From the NCBI GenBank assembly GCA_026419805.1, contig JAOSLS010000054.1:56680-120679 (forward strand): a stretch of 64,000 nucleotides of DNA, read 5' to 3'. The translations under genes were made by a program, and so were the position numbers. Origin of the DNA: Ceratocystis colombiana (taxonomy: Eukaryota; Ascomycota; Sordariomycetes; Microascales; Ceratocystidaceae). Below, in pieces: positions 54,355 to 64,000 of this stretch (the stretch's first letter is position 1; the number at the start of each line of letters is the position of its first letter). The notes below the pieces were generated by a model that was not told the DNA's origin, ran no database searches, and saw only the letters and a list, made by a program, of their open reading frames with translations.

Positions 54355-56230
54355 CGGAGTTATCAAAGGGTTGCCTGAGAATTCTTCAAAGCCTACCTTT
54401 TAAGTCTTTCTCTAAAGAGAGACTTGAGAGCCTGCATTTGAACAAATCAGTCACTAGCTCCAGGCTCATGGTGTCGTCAACTATTGCTCAGTATTAGCTC
54501 TACACAGAGGCCATTTCAACAACCAACCATACTAGCCTCTGAAGACTCTGTTTAAATCACAATCAACTCAACTTTTAAAGAATTCAAGACAAACCTGGAA
54601 ATTAACTTTGATCTTCATAGCCACAGCCCAAATGAGGCCTAAATGTATTGTTCTGGGGGTAGGGGGCTGTTATTGATAGTGGCGTCTAGGCATCTAGGGC
54701 TGATCGCCTTAAACCGCCCGTCCACGGTCACTTAATACTTATGATCGCGCGGCCGAGAACTACTTAAGAGAGAAACTTGGAAAAGAAAACCTATTGAGCA
54801 AAGATAGAGTTGTACAACTTGATTGCGGTTAATTGCTCTTAACCAAAAGCGTAGAGGAAGACATATGAATCAATAGGCTAGTTGATTTCTACGCCAAGTC
54901 ATGGAGGGGATAAGGACTTAAGCAATGGCGAGTTGATAGGTATTCCGCTGCGATGCGGTATGCAATCTTTGGAGCATTTCAGCTTAGATAGGATGTGGCA
55001 GCCTCTATGCCGACGCCCAAGTCGCTATGCACTTGCTAGGGTTCATGTTTCGCCGGCCGGTGGTTTAATGGCTGTTTTGAACCCCGTCTTAAGCACATAC
55101 CCAAAATAGAGGCCAAAGCCCCCGAATAGAAGATAAAAAGAACATGTCTACGGCTATTCGCGCGTGTGTCAGTCATTCTGTAAATTCTCATATTATCTAC
55201 TTGAGCCACAAAATCAAAATGGGCATAGGGATTCTCGATTGTCTACAAAGTCTCTCCACATCTGCCCATTGCTTTATAATCCTAGAGTTTATCTAAAAGT
55301 ATCAGTACAAGCTATTAGTGAACGTTGTTGGGATTTTAATGGGCTGCTATTATATCCATATGTTGATTCATGAGCAAAGGAAGCTTTGAGTCAAGGATGA
55401 AATTTACCTCAATCGTAACATATCGACGATGTTAAAAGTTCTAGCAAATCCAAACCCATTCTCAGAGCGGAACGGCAAATGTCTTCGCCCTTGCCCTTGA
55501 ATCTATTCGCCGATCAAGCTATACACTGTTTTATTTCTCATGTTTCCTCCCACTATCACATCAAGTAGTCGTAGGTCTCGTCCTACTAACACTCATTATT
55601 CCATATACTCACACGACCAGGCCGAAGCCTACTAAAACTATGGTGATTGCCTAGGGCATTCAATAAGGCAATAGATGTCATATGCGCGCGTTGCATGGAG
55701 ACAGACTGAAATGCCAGTGTCTGCTTGTATCTCTACTCCAGCACTCCACCCTTGTGGTAGAAGGACCCTTACAACTTCCCATACCCATACGGAGGCTTAG
55801 AGATCTGCCATGGATATTGAATGACCTTGGCCACCGTATGGCTGTTTCTACAGCCATATCCTATTAATAATGGCAAATAGCGTGGTGATATGAAGCCTCG
55901 ACCACACTGTGGCCCTGCAATGTGGCTGACCCACATCTCACAGGTTATGTTCAGCCCTAGGAAATTATGCGGATAGACTAAATTGAACTTCTTCGTGCCA
56001 AACACCACAACTAGTTTGGGGCCATTTCGCTGCAATACACATGACAACAGGCGGATATCATAAAAAAGCTATTGGTTTACTCTTCCCGCTCAATCAACTA
56101 ATTCTAAGGTACTAAGACCGACATTCTAGCGTATAAATATCCTGCATGCTATTTCTGCTCTTGCAAATACCGGCCGGATATTTAATGTCTTGCCCGGACT
56201 TATATGCCCATTTACGCTGTCAAAGTGAGT
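54355..56230. other. No gene seen
   Basis: Spacer; only short frames without motifs. Confidence 0.4.
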
Positions 56231-57020
56231 GTTCCTCTCCATGCAAATTCTGTTCATTCCGTCATTACTGGCTTTCCTGTGTTTCTTTCGTGTAGGATTT
56301 GTGCCGTCATTCAACCTGGAGTGCCCTGGCTTTCGATGAGCCCGTGTTTGATCCTGCTATATAGAAATGCTACCGCCCAGCTATATTAGTGTGTTTAGCT
56401 TAACAAGGTATGCATTGCTCGGAAACTTGCGCCAAAAGGTAGCCGAGACCAAGACATCCATCCATCCAATCTTGGCTAGTACGTTTAGCCTCCATTGAGG
56501 AGCAAGCATTCCGATTCCGAGCTGCTTCCCCAAAACCATTTGCTTCTGTTGAGCCGCCGATCCCAAGATCGGCTGCTTTATTGAATTCAGTAGGCAGGCC
56601 TCAATATACTCGCGCTCAAATTCATGCGCCCTTTTCATCATACTTACCACGCTCTCAGTTCATTAAATTGAGGCGACCAAGCAAGAAGCCTGTTGTTGCA
56701 GGCAGGTTCGAAAGTCAAGACAAAGAAAAAATAAATGAAAAAAAAAAGAGTAGCTTCGTAGTGCTTGGTATGTAGTAACCGTTTTGGCGATGAAAAGCGG
56801 AAGGTTACACACACACTGTATGTGTTACACGGGGGATACATACTATATCTCGACCCGGAGAAATTGTGTAATTAGCTCAACCAGTAGAAGCGTTCACGTT
56901 AGAGTAATTAGTTGATGGCAGCGAAATGTTCTTCTCTGGCACAGGATAAGCCTTATTCTGCAAATCATAAGCTCGTCATCGGCTATGAACTCTGTACAAC
57001 CATTTTGCCATATAAAACGA

Positions 57021-57040
57021 AAAGTTGGGCCGAAGCTCTG
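57021..57040 (+). promoter_or_regulatory. Diverged GGCC-AAGCT upstream box, member 13
   Basis: AAAGTTGGGCCGAAGCTCTG, about 360 bp before ATG 57391; duplicated at 60641-60660 before ATG 61033. Confidence 0.35.
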
Positions 57041-57390
57041 GTTAACCTCCATGTGAGACCCATTTTGGTGGTAGCTAATTACCGAATGCAGCCTGTGACT
57101 GAATGCATTGACTTTAGGTACTAGCATACACGGATCAACTGTCGATACTGGACGCATTTTGGCTATTTTTTAGCTTCCTGCTCTATGCCCGAAATCAACC
57201 ATTCCACAAAGCTCAAAGACTTGTCATCAATAGACAAGTGTCTGAAGAGATCTGGGAAGAAGAGAAAGCCATGATTAAATAGGTCTGTAGGGACCCTTTG
57301 TGGGACGAGAATACTTGATCTCTGATCTCTCGCAAACATTTCTAACCTTTTCTTTTCCACATTTTCTCACAGTTACACCCATCGTCGAAT

Positions 57391-58341
57391 ATGCTTTTTT
57401 CTTCTGTGTTTTCTTGGTTTGGCGTATCGCTGCAAGGCGTCCAGGGCAGCAAGCCTTCTTCTTCTACCCAGGATGTTCAGCCTACCGAGATCACCGGGTC
57501 TGAACTTACTCCACTCGCTGCTGGGCTTGAGTATACTGAAGAAATTGAGCCTGACGACACGGAAGAAACTTATGGTGACTGGACCGACGATATCACTAAT
57601 GATTACTATCTGGCTGATCGTGGTTACTATGCTTTGTATTTCCTAAATGGCGAAACTAAAGTGTTTTCCAATCATTACGACGCGTCTGGCAAAGAAAAAA
57701 TGCTGAGCATATACTTTGATGAAGATCGCCAAGTCGCAAGCCTTCGCGATGACAACTTGCGCTACGAAAGGGACCACAAATATAAGCTACCACTCTACGA
57801 AATCTTCGAGGCACTTTGCCATCTCCGACGCCAAAACTGCCCCGCCCTGGATTGGATTGTCATGGATATCTTTGACTTCGATACACTTAGTTTCATCGAA
57901 CAATATCGTGAAAACAACAATCTTGGGATGGAGGCAGACATCAGGCTCACCGAGAGGGATAAAAACTGGGGGATCCTTACCAATACCTATTATTACCAAC
58001 ACGCGTCTCGCATGATACCCGGAAGAATCGACAAAATGATTATCAGACGGCAGGAGCGTTGGTTAGAAGGGACCAACTACCCGTATAGAGTTGCTGACAT
58101 GATTATGTTTTCGTTCAAGTCGTTGGATTCAAAAGGACGAGTCCCCCCTGCGACTGATCCCGCCGAAATTAGTGCCCTGGAAGTCGTGGGAGCTGCTATA
58201 GACGCTGTGGATGAGACTGAGGCTGCCAACTTGAAAAAACAGTTAGCCATTAGACCAGAGGCTGGCGCTGATACACTAGATGACTTCGCGGAAGCTGTAC
58301 CGGAGAAATCTGACACAGAGCCCGCTTTGGAAGATTATTGA
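57391..58341 (+). CDS. Array-family protein, member 13 (316 aa), unknown function
   Basis: Intronless. MLFSSVFSWFGVSLQGVQG is a plausible signal peptide. Landmarks: ADRGYYALYF, TKVFSNHYD, MLSIYFDEDRQVASLRDDNL, LPLYEIFEALCHLR, LDWIVMDIFD, LTERDKNWGIL, YYYQHASRMIPGRIDKMIIR, RQERWLEGTNYP, IMFSFK, and the subfamily tail ATDPAEISALEVVGAAIDAV. It ends PALEDY. An ATTAAATAGG at 57274-57283, 117 bp upstream, is a diverged core promoter. Twin of the gene at 61033. Confidence 0.88.
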   Translation: MLFSSVFSWFGVSLQGVQGSKPSSSTQDVQPTEITGSELTPLAAGLEYTEEIEPDDTEETYGDWTDDITNDYYLADRGYYALYFLNGETKVFSNHYDASGKEKMLSIYFDEDRQVASLRDDNLRYERDHKYKLPLYEIFEALCHLRRQNCPALDWIVMDIFDFDTLSFIEQYRENNNLGMEADIRLTERDKNWGILTNTYYYQHASRMIPGRIDKMIIRRQERWLEGTNYPYRVADMIMFSFKSLDSKGRVPPATDPAEISALEVVGAAIDAVDETEAANLKKQLAIRPEAGADTLDDFAEAVPEKSDTEPALEDY

Positions 58342-58699
58342 AATCTTGCTTTAGATCTTTCCGTTAGAAATCAATATTATACCGGTACTCAGTTCATTCC
58401 ATCCCATCAGTTTTGCATGATTCCAGACTTGATATTCTCATCAAGTGCAGTGCAGGAGTAGTTTTACGTAGAGGACATTCCAGCCGGTAACTAGCTATGA
58501 CGACGCCCCATACATCACGATCAAACGGTGCTTGTCTATCGATTTGCGATTTAAGACAGCATTTACTTTCAGCCCGCCAACCGGCCAAGGCGAGAATAGC
58601 TTTCTGTAGGCTTACCATCACGTAAGGACCATTGGTTTATAGAAGTCTGATTATTCCTAGGTTTTTGACCAGCAGCAACGAAAAAAGCACAGAGCTGGT

Positions 58700-59275
58700 A
58701 TCGAGAAAGCAGCCTCTTAGACGATTGGGCTATTGTGACGACCTATAATGGCTAGACTGATAATGAGACAGGTGTTGAGTAGCCAAGACACTTTGACTGA
58801 CATACTAAGGGCCGATCAGCAGGTCACTGTCGTCTTCTAATGCTCTATGGGCATGAAAGTCACCACTCAGTTGATTTTGAGGTATATTGTGAAGACCACC
58901 ATATCATTACACTTTGTATGCCGCCTCATTCGTCTCATCTCCTTCAGCCTCTTGATGTTGGGTGATTTGGTTCACTCAAGAAGGCATATGGCCGAGAAAT
59001 TGAGCACCTAAGCAAGTGCTCAATAACCCATGTTTCCAAGACTGAGTTCTTTTCATCTTTTCATGCTGCCCATGAAGCGACCATGACAAGAAGTAATATA
59101 GAGGGACGTTTTCGAGGGGCTGGACTTGTTCCTATGAATACAGAAAATGTCGCATCAAAACTTGATGTGCAGGAACGGACTCCAACACTAGCTACAGAAA
59201 AGGCCAGCCTCCCTGACCCTTGTGTGTTACGGATACAAGACACAATGCTGTTAAACGTATGGAATCGTTATTAAT
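58700..59275 (+). mobile_element. pogo transposase remnant, copy 2a
   Basis: Carries DWAIVTTYNG with stops, the LMLYGHESHHSVDF block (catalytic Asp changed to Tyr), MPPHSSHLLQPLDVG with the third Asp kept, and FRGAGLVPMNTENV. Its sequence is closest to the copy at 62290. It stops abruptly near 59275. Confidence 0.75.
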
Positions 59276-59404
59276 TGACGGGATATAAAAGGAGTCTAAC
59301 TAGAAGGTTGTGGTGGTGTCCGGGGTGAACTACATGTACTGACTGACTCCCCTATGTCTCTGCCCGGTTTCACCGCCCTCTATTTTCGGTACTAAACCGC
59401 AATA
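59276..59404. other. Foreign segment between two pogo remnants
   Basis: About 130 bp (GGGATATAAAAGGAGTC through TCCCCTATGTCTCTGCCCGG) found nowhere else in the window. It may be part of another LTR; unproven. Confidence 0.3.
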
Positions 59405-59946
59405 TTGGGTCTCAAAGACCCCAAAGACAGTGCTAGAGACCCAATCGCATTCTAACTATCTGCAAGGAAGGGTTAGAAATCATAAGAACAGCTCCATGGA
59501 GTCGATAATCAACGCCATGACGCATTTTGAGAAGGCAACGACTCTTATTATACAGAAGGTGGTCTCACTATGAGAAAGGGTTCGACAACTTGAACAAGCT
59601 AAAAACGCAGTACGGCGGCGCCGGTGTGGAAAAAGGACTAGGATACAGAAAGAAGGGTCTTGAAATATAGGGGAAGCATCACAGTCAATTGATCAGATAG
59701 ATATTTATGTGCAGGTAACAGTTGAATCCTCGACAGGTGGCCGCGGAAGGTCACAAGGAGCAAAGGTTCGGCAGTGTAGTATTTGCAGAAAGACGAGATA
59801 TAATGCAAGGGCCTGTCCGGAGGCCGTCGAGGTCAACAGAAAATAGTATAGTGATTAATTTTGATTGACCAGACAGATTATAGTGTCTCTATTGCGAGTT
59901 CAATTCGGAGGCTTGATAAAAGTGCGTCGCTTACTTATCGGCGTCA
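59405..59946 (+). mobile_element. pogo transposase C-terminal remnant, copy 2b
   Basis: Restarts at CAAAGACCCCAAAGACAGTG, repeating a segment already passed in 2a, and resembles copy 1 (11640-12156) more than copy 3. The knuckle reads C-SI-C-RKTR-Y-NARA-C: the His is Tyr, so it is broken. The right terminal repeat ends near 59946 (AGTGCGTCGCTTACTTATCG). Confidence 0.75.
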
Positions 59947-60148
59947 CCCGCCTATCACGCCCTTAGTGAGAGTTCATCTTCATGCAAATTCTGTTAACTC
60001 CGTCATTAGTGGGTGTCCCGTGGGATTTGTGGCGTCATTCAACATGGCGTGCCCCTGGCTTTCGATGAGCCCGTATTTGACCCTGGTAGAATAGAAATGC
60101 TACCGCCCAGTTATATTAGTGTGTTAAGCTTAACAATGCATACCTTGT

Positions 60149-60383
60149 TAACAATAGCCATAAGGAGGACGTACTGAATGTCCTGTGGAGAAGAGGAAGA
60201 AGGAATACGTTATTCTTGAAGTTGTTCTGTATCTATCTAAGTCTAGTCTAAGGGGCGGATGTCAGCCGGTTTATATATCCATCACCACCATGTTCTAGAT
60301 CAACACATAGGCCTAGGAAGAAGACCCTTGATGTCTGGTACTAACCCTAGCGTTCCTGGTAACCCTGGCTTAGGTTACTGACA
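60149..60383 (+). mobile_element. Solo LTR, TAACAG family (copy 4)
   Basis: 235 bp from TAACAATAGCCATAAGGAGG to TTACTGACA. Flanks CTTGT (60144-60148) and ATTGT (60384-60388) match at 4 of 5 bases. The paralogous unit near 56405-56430 lacks this insert and serves as an empty site. Confidence 0.75.
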
Positions 60384-61032
60384 ATTGTTCAGAAACTTGC
60401 GCCAAAAAATAACCAAGACCAAGATCTCCAAACCTGACGAGTATGTTTAGCCTCCGTTTACGAGCAAGCACTCAGAGAAAGTGTGTAGTTAGCTTAACCA
60501 ACAGATGCATTCACGTTAGAGCAAATAGTTTATGGGAGCGGAAATGCTTATCTCCAGTGCGGGATGAGCTTTGTTGTGCAAATCATAAGCTCGCCGTCGG
60601 CTTATAAACTCTGTACAAGCATCTTGCCATATAAAACAAAAAGTTGGGCCGAAGCTCTGGTTAACTTCCATGTAAGACTCATTTTGGTGGTAAGCAAGTC
60701 CCCGAATGCAGCCTACAACTGATTGCCTTTAGGTATTCACTTATAAGACCAAATGGTGTGGCACTAACATACACGGATCAACTGTCGATACTGGTCGCAT
60801 TTTTAGCTATTTTTTGGTTCCCTTGTTCTTCATGGCCAAAATCAACCATCCGACGAAGCTTACATACTTGCCATCAATGAGCAAGAATATGAAGATATCT
60901 TGGAAAGATAGAAAACCATGAAGATATATGTAGCGCCCTTGTGGGGGAGAAAATGCTTGATCTCTGACCTCTCGCCAACATTTCTGACCTTTTCTTTTCC
61001 ACATTTTCTCACAGTTTCACACATCGTCGAAT

Positions 61033-62013
61033 ATGCGTTTTTCTTCTGTGCTTTCTTGCTTTGGCGTATCACTGGAAGGCCTTTTGGGCAGCTCGCCTTC
61101 TACCCGGGATGTTGAACCTGCCGATATCACTGAGGCCGAACTTGCTCCAACCGCTGGGCCTGAGCATACGGAAGAAATTGAGGTTGACTATACAGAAGAG
61201 CGTTCCGATTTCAAGACCCACGATATCAGTAGTCCCGACTATCTGCCTGATCGTGGTTACTTTGCCTCGTTTAAGCCCAAAGGCGAAACTAGAGTGTGTT
61301 CCAATCACTACGACGAGGAAGGCGAAGAAACAATGCTGAGTGTATACTTTGATGAAAATCGCAAGGTCACAAGCTTTCGCAATGACAACTTGCGCTACGA
61401 AAAGGACCACGATTATAAGCTATCACTCTTCTATATCTTCAGGGCACTTTGCCTCAGCCAGTTCGTAGACTTCTTGGCCATGGATTGGATTGTCATGGAT
61501 ATCTTTGACTTACATACGCTTGAGCGCATCGAACAATATCGTGAAAGCAACCTTCTTAGCATCGAGGAAGACATCAGGCTCACCGAAGAGGATAGGTACT
61601 GGGGCATCTTTTCCAATACTTACTATTACCAACAGGCTTCTCGCATGATACCCGCGAGAATCGACAAAATGATTATTAGAAGGCAGGAACGCTGGATAGA
61701 AGGGACCGACTACCCGGCTACGGTTGCTCATCTCATCATGTTTTCGTTCAAGTCGCATCATTCAAAGGGACAAGACCCCCCTGCGACTGATCCCACCGAA
61801 ATTCGTGCCCTGGAAGTCGTGGGAGCTGCTGTAGAGGCCGTGGAGGAGGCTGAGGGTGCTAAACTGAAACAGGAGTTAGGTATTAGACCAGAGGCTGGCG
61901 CTGATACACTAGACGACTTCGCGGAAGCTGCACCGGAGAAATCCGATACAGAGCCCGCTTTGGAATTTACTTTCAGCCCGCAAACTGACCAAGGCGAAAA
62001 CAGCTTTCTGTAG
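61033..62013 (+). CDS. Array-family protein, member 14 (326 aa), extended tail
   Basis: Intronless twin of member 13. MRFSSVLSCFGVSLEGLLG start; PDRGYFASF, TRVCSNHYD, MLSVYFDENRKVTSFRNDNL, LFYIFRALCLSQ, MDWIVMDIFD, LTEEDRYWGIFS, YYYQQASRMIPARIDKMIIR, RQERWIEGTDYP and IMFSFK. The twin ends PALEDY; here the frame continues FTFSPQTDQGENSFL. Those codons match the twin's untranslated 3' flank at 58566-58606. About 225 bp present after the twin's stop is absent here, so the tail was captured from non-coding sequence, unless the twin gained an insertion. No clear TATA-like box (AGATATATG at 60921). Confidence 0.88.
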   Translation: MRFSSVLSCFGVSLEGLLGSSPSTRDVEPADITEAELAPTAGPEHTEEIEVDYTEERSDFKTHDISSPDYLPDRGYFASFKPKGETRVCSNHYDEEGEETMLSVYFDENRKVTSFRNDNLRYEKDHDYKLSLFYIFRALCLSQFVDFLAMDWIVMDIFDLHTLERIEQYRESNLLSIEEDIRLTEEDRYWGIFSNTYYYQQASRMIPARIDKMIIRRQERWIEGTDYPATVAHLIMFSFKSHHSKGQDPPATDPTEIRALEVVGAAVEAVEEAEGAKLKQELGIRPEAGADTLDDFAEAAPEKSDTEPALEFTFSPQTDQGENSFL

Positions 62014-62289
62014 GCTTACCATCACACAATGCCCATTAGTCTATAGAAGTCTGAGTATTTCTAGGTTTTTGGCCGGCAGCATCGAAAAAAAGAGAAAGCT
62101 AGGGTATTCTTTCCCTCGAGACCTAGGCCCAGTCAGACACAGTTCTTTGTCTATTAGCTTGTGTCATTTTAAAGACTTTAGCTTCTGGCGCGGCATCTAT
62201 CGATCGCCAAGCGCCAGTTTCCCCAACCCTCCCGGCCTTAACCCATTACATGTCATGCCAAGTTTTGACGCGGTCTTCATGCTTCCTCC

Positions 62290-63311
62290 AAGTTGTCGAC
62301 AATGACACAGGTCTCAAGTGGCTCAAACACTTCAATTACCACACAAGAGCCTGATCAAACAGTTGCTATCGGCTTCTTATCCTTGATGGGCATGAAAGCC
62401 ACCACTCAGTCGCTTTTGAGAAATATTGTGAAGACAACAACCACATCATCACACTTTGTATGCCAGCTCATCCTTCTCACCTACTTCAGCCTATTAATGC
62501 CGGGTTCTCTGGGCCACTCAAGAAGGCCTATGGTCGAGAAATTGAGCATCTAATCGGGTGCTCGATAACCCACGTTTCCAAGACTGATTTGTTGCTGGCT
62601 TTTTATGCCGCCCACCAAGCAGCTATGATGGAAAGCAATATCAAGGGGGGATTCAGAGGAGCTGGACTTATTCCTTTGGATCCTGAAAGTGTCATCTCTA
62701 TGCTTGATGTGCGGCTGCAGACCCCAACACCGCCCGAGGAGGAGGCCAGCCTTCCCGACCCATGGGTTCCCAAGACACCAAAGACAGTACTTGAGGCCAC
62801 TTCTCAATCTGAATACCTTGAAAGACGAATCAGGCAGCATCAAAGTAGCTCTCGAGTATCTATTCTTGAGGCGCTCAAGCCGTTTTCCAAGGGAACAAAA
62901 GCAACAATGCATCAAATGACATTATTGAAGTCCGAGAACCAGACGCTTCGACAGTCAAACGAGACGCTTAGCAAGCGGCGCAGAGCAAAAGGAAGGCGGC
63001 TACAGAATACAGGAACAATGGCTGTAGATAATGGCAGGCAGGCGATTGATCAAAAGGACATTAACACACAGATAGAGGGGGAATTATCGAGAAGTGGTGG
63101 TCGAGGAGGGTCGGGGCTAGTGAATGAAAGGCACTATAGGACATGTGGCAGAACTGGTCATAATGCAAGAACATGTCAGATAGTTTCTACAATGTCTGCA
63201 GAAGAGCATAGCACTTAATTTCAACTGTTTAGATTCTTTGTTGTATTTTTATGCCATGTTCTGTCTTGAGTGTTGATTTTTTTGGTGCGCATGCTTATCG
63301 TGTACGTTACC
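62290..63311 (+). mobile_element. pogo transposase remnant, copy 3
   Basis: Starts within the catalytic domain. There is a TGA near 62345 where Arg is expected, then LILDGHESHHS with the second Asp intact. The third catalytic Asp is Asn (LLQPINAG, 62496-62498). A long open frame follows (62460-63218) with FRGAGLIPLDPESV, a coiled-coil-like LKSENQTLRQSNETL, and a knuckle whose first Cys is Tyr (HYRTCGRTGHNARTC). The right terminal repeat, diverged, ends near 63311. The first Asp and the DNA-binding half are missing. Non-functional. Confidence 0.8.
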
Positions 63312-63368
63312 TTATTGCTTTTTTATAAAAGAATCATTTGTCAAGAATCTAAGTCATAAGTGCGTCAG
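63312..63368. other. Junction between pogo remnant and LINE
   Basis: Short AT-rich spacer; nothing recognised. Confidence 0.4.
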
Positions 63369-64000
63369 CCTCTCGGTCGAAGGAGAGCTCCCAGTGAAGA
63401 GGGAAGTGGGAGGCAGTCTGCCACAAGGATCTCCAGTCTCCCCCATACTGGACATGCTGTACATGGCGGAACTCTACAAGAGGCTACCCAGCCTAGGATA
63501 CGCAGATGATGGACTGATATATGTTTCATCGACATCAGTCCAGATCAACATTATCACGCTGCAAACCTACATGACACACGCGGTGGAGTGGTGTAGGGAA
63601 AATGAGCTGAGGATCGACTGGAGTAAGACAGGAGTCATGCATCTGTACACTGGCCGTAAACTCCCGAGCATGAACACAGGGCTTCGACTCCCAAACGGAA
63701 CAACGCTGAGCCCAGTGCAGGAAATGAAGTGACTCGGCGTCACTTGGGACGCCAGCCTTAACTTCAAAACGCAGTGCCAAGAGATGGCGATCAAGGCACG
63801 CAAGACAGCAAACGTGCTGCGCCAAATCAGCAGAGTCCACAGCGGCGCGCCCCCGAATTCGGTAATGCAGGCAGTGAGAGCATGCATGCTACCACAGATG
63901 ACGTATGCGGCCACCACCTGGTTCCCCAGAGCCAGCAAGACCAGCATGGACATTTTGGAGAAGGTTCTCAGAGAAGGCTTGCGAGCCGCTGTACCTGTCT
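63369..64000 (+). mobile_element. LINE (Tad1-like) reverse transcriptase fragment, runs off the edge
   Basis: Encodes GGSLPQGSPVSPILDMLYMA (motif B region) and LGYADDGLIYVSS (motif C with the catalytic YADD). Further on comes LRIDWSKTGVM, then a TGA at 63730-63732 where the family has Trp (K-W-LGV). The same frame continues with LGVTWDASLNFKTQ and RKTANVLRQISR to the window end. The enzyme copies element RNA into DNA at a nicked target. The 5' part is missing, so this copy is truncated and stopped. It could be the upstream half of an element type like that at 51854-52570. Confidence 0.85.

Larger units (their letters stand above)
56231..63311 (+). repeat. Tandem segmental duplication carrying members 13 and 14
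   Basis: Unit 1 starts near 56231 and unit 2 near 59970. Shared collinear blocks: CATGCAAATTCTGTT through AGCTTAACAA (56238-56405 and 59980-60136); GAAACTTGCGCCAAAA (56420 and 60391); the AAAAGTTGGGCCGAAGCTCT box (57019 and 60639); the genes (57391 and 61033); the TTTCAGCCCGC 3' flank (58566 and 61972); and pogo transposase remains (58700 and 62290). Unit 1 has about 350 bp extra near 56509-56862. Unit 2 carries a LTR insertion at 60149. Confidence 0.8.

Overview
The window looks like nuclear DNA of a filamentous ascomycete. The evidence is short GT-AG introns, pogo/Fot1-like DNA transposons with a C-terminal zinc knuckle, Tad1-like LINE fragments, Ty1/copia and Ty3/gypsy LTR remnants, many C-to-T type lesions in the transposons, and a secreted cupredoxin-like gene. 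The order Hypocreales is only a guess. No bacterial features, tRNA, rRNA or CRISPR array were seen. One 10-N assembly gap lies at 6999-7008.

The window is dominated by one dispersed family of intronless genes of about 265-500 codons. I found 13 open members: starts at 4423, 13770, 15736, 17505, 26442(-), 33956, 39228, 41445, 44013(-), 48716, 53419, 57391 and 61033. I also found three decayed ones: 567-1219, 1970-2624 and 30989-31188(-). Members share a short hydrophobic, often Cys-containing N-terminus (typically MRxSxLxSLCLPxxCF), a low-complexity Ser/Thr/Pro linker, and a core of about 170 residues. Core landmarks are HGYxxW, PVLHIxLD, KVTTIxxNNL, a W-I-x-M-D-x-D motif, TPxDxxW, YYxxAAxMIPGxEID and a final MFSFK strand. 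An acidic, Ala-rich helical tail follows. I recognise no known domain. Members also share a TATA-like box (AATAAATAC) about 85-145 bp before the ATG, and many share a GGCCTGGCCAAAGCTTT-type box 360-500 bp upstream. The family is the best candidate here for an undescribed system: a rapidly duplicating, possibly secreted (effector-like) protein family. Secretion and function are inference.

Layout: 0-3.6 kb holds two family relics. 4.4-5.6 kb is member 1. 7.8-12.2 kb holds a solo LTR, an ankyrin-like remnant and a pogo element. 13.7-18.3 kb holds three members in a row. 19.1-19.6 kb is the cupredoxin. 21-25 kb holds a solo LTR and a probable spliced gene or relic. 25.6-31.2 kb holds a minus-strand member and an internally deleted one. 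34-35.5 kb is an outlier member with a large acidic repeat. 38.2-42.7 kb is a tandem duplication carrying two members. 43.2-44.0 kb is a minus-strand member with a classical signal peptide. 46-53 kb mixes one member with gypsy, copia and LINE debris. 53.4-62 kb holds a three-member subfamily, the last two inside a second tandem duplication that also carries pogo remnants. A LINE reverse transcriptase runs off the right edge.

The picture is a birth-and-death gene cluster, possibly subtelomeric, where coding copies stay open while surrounding repeats and some paralogs decay.
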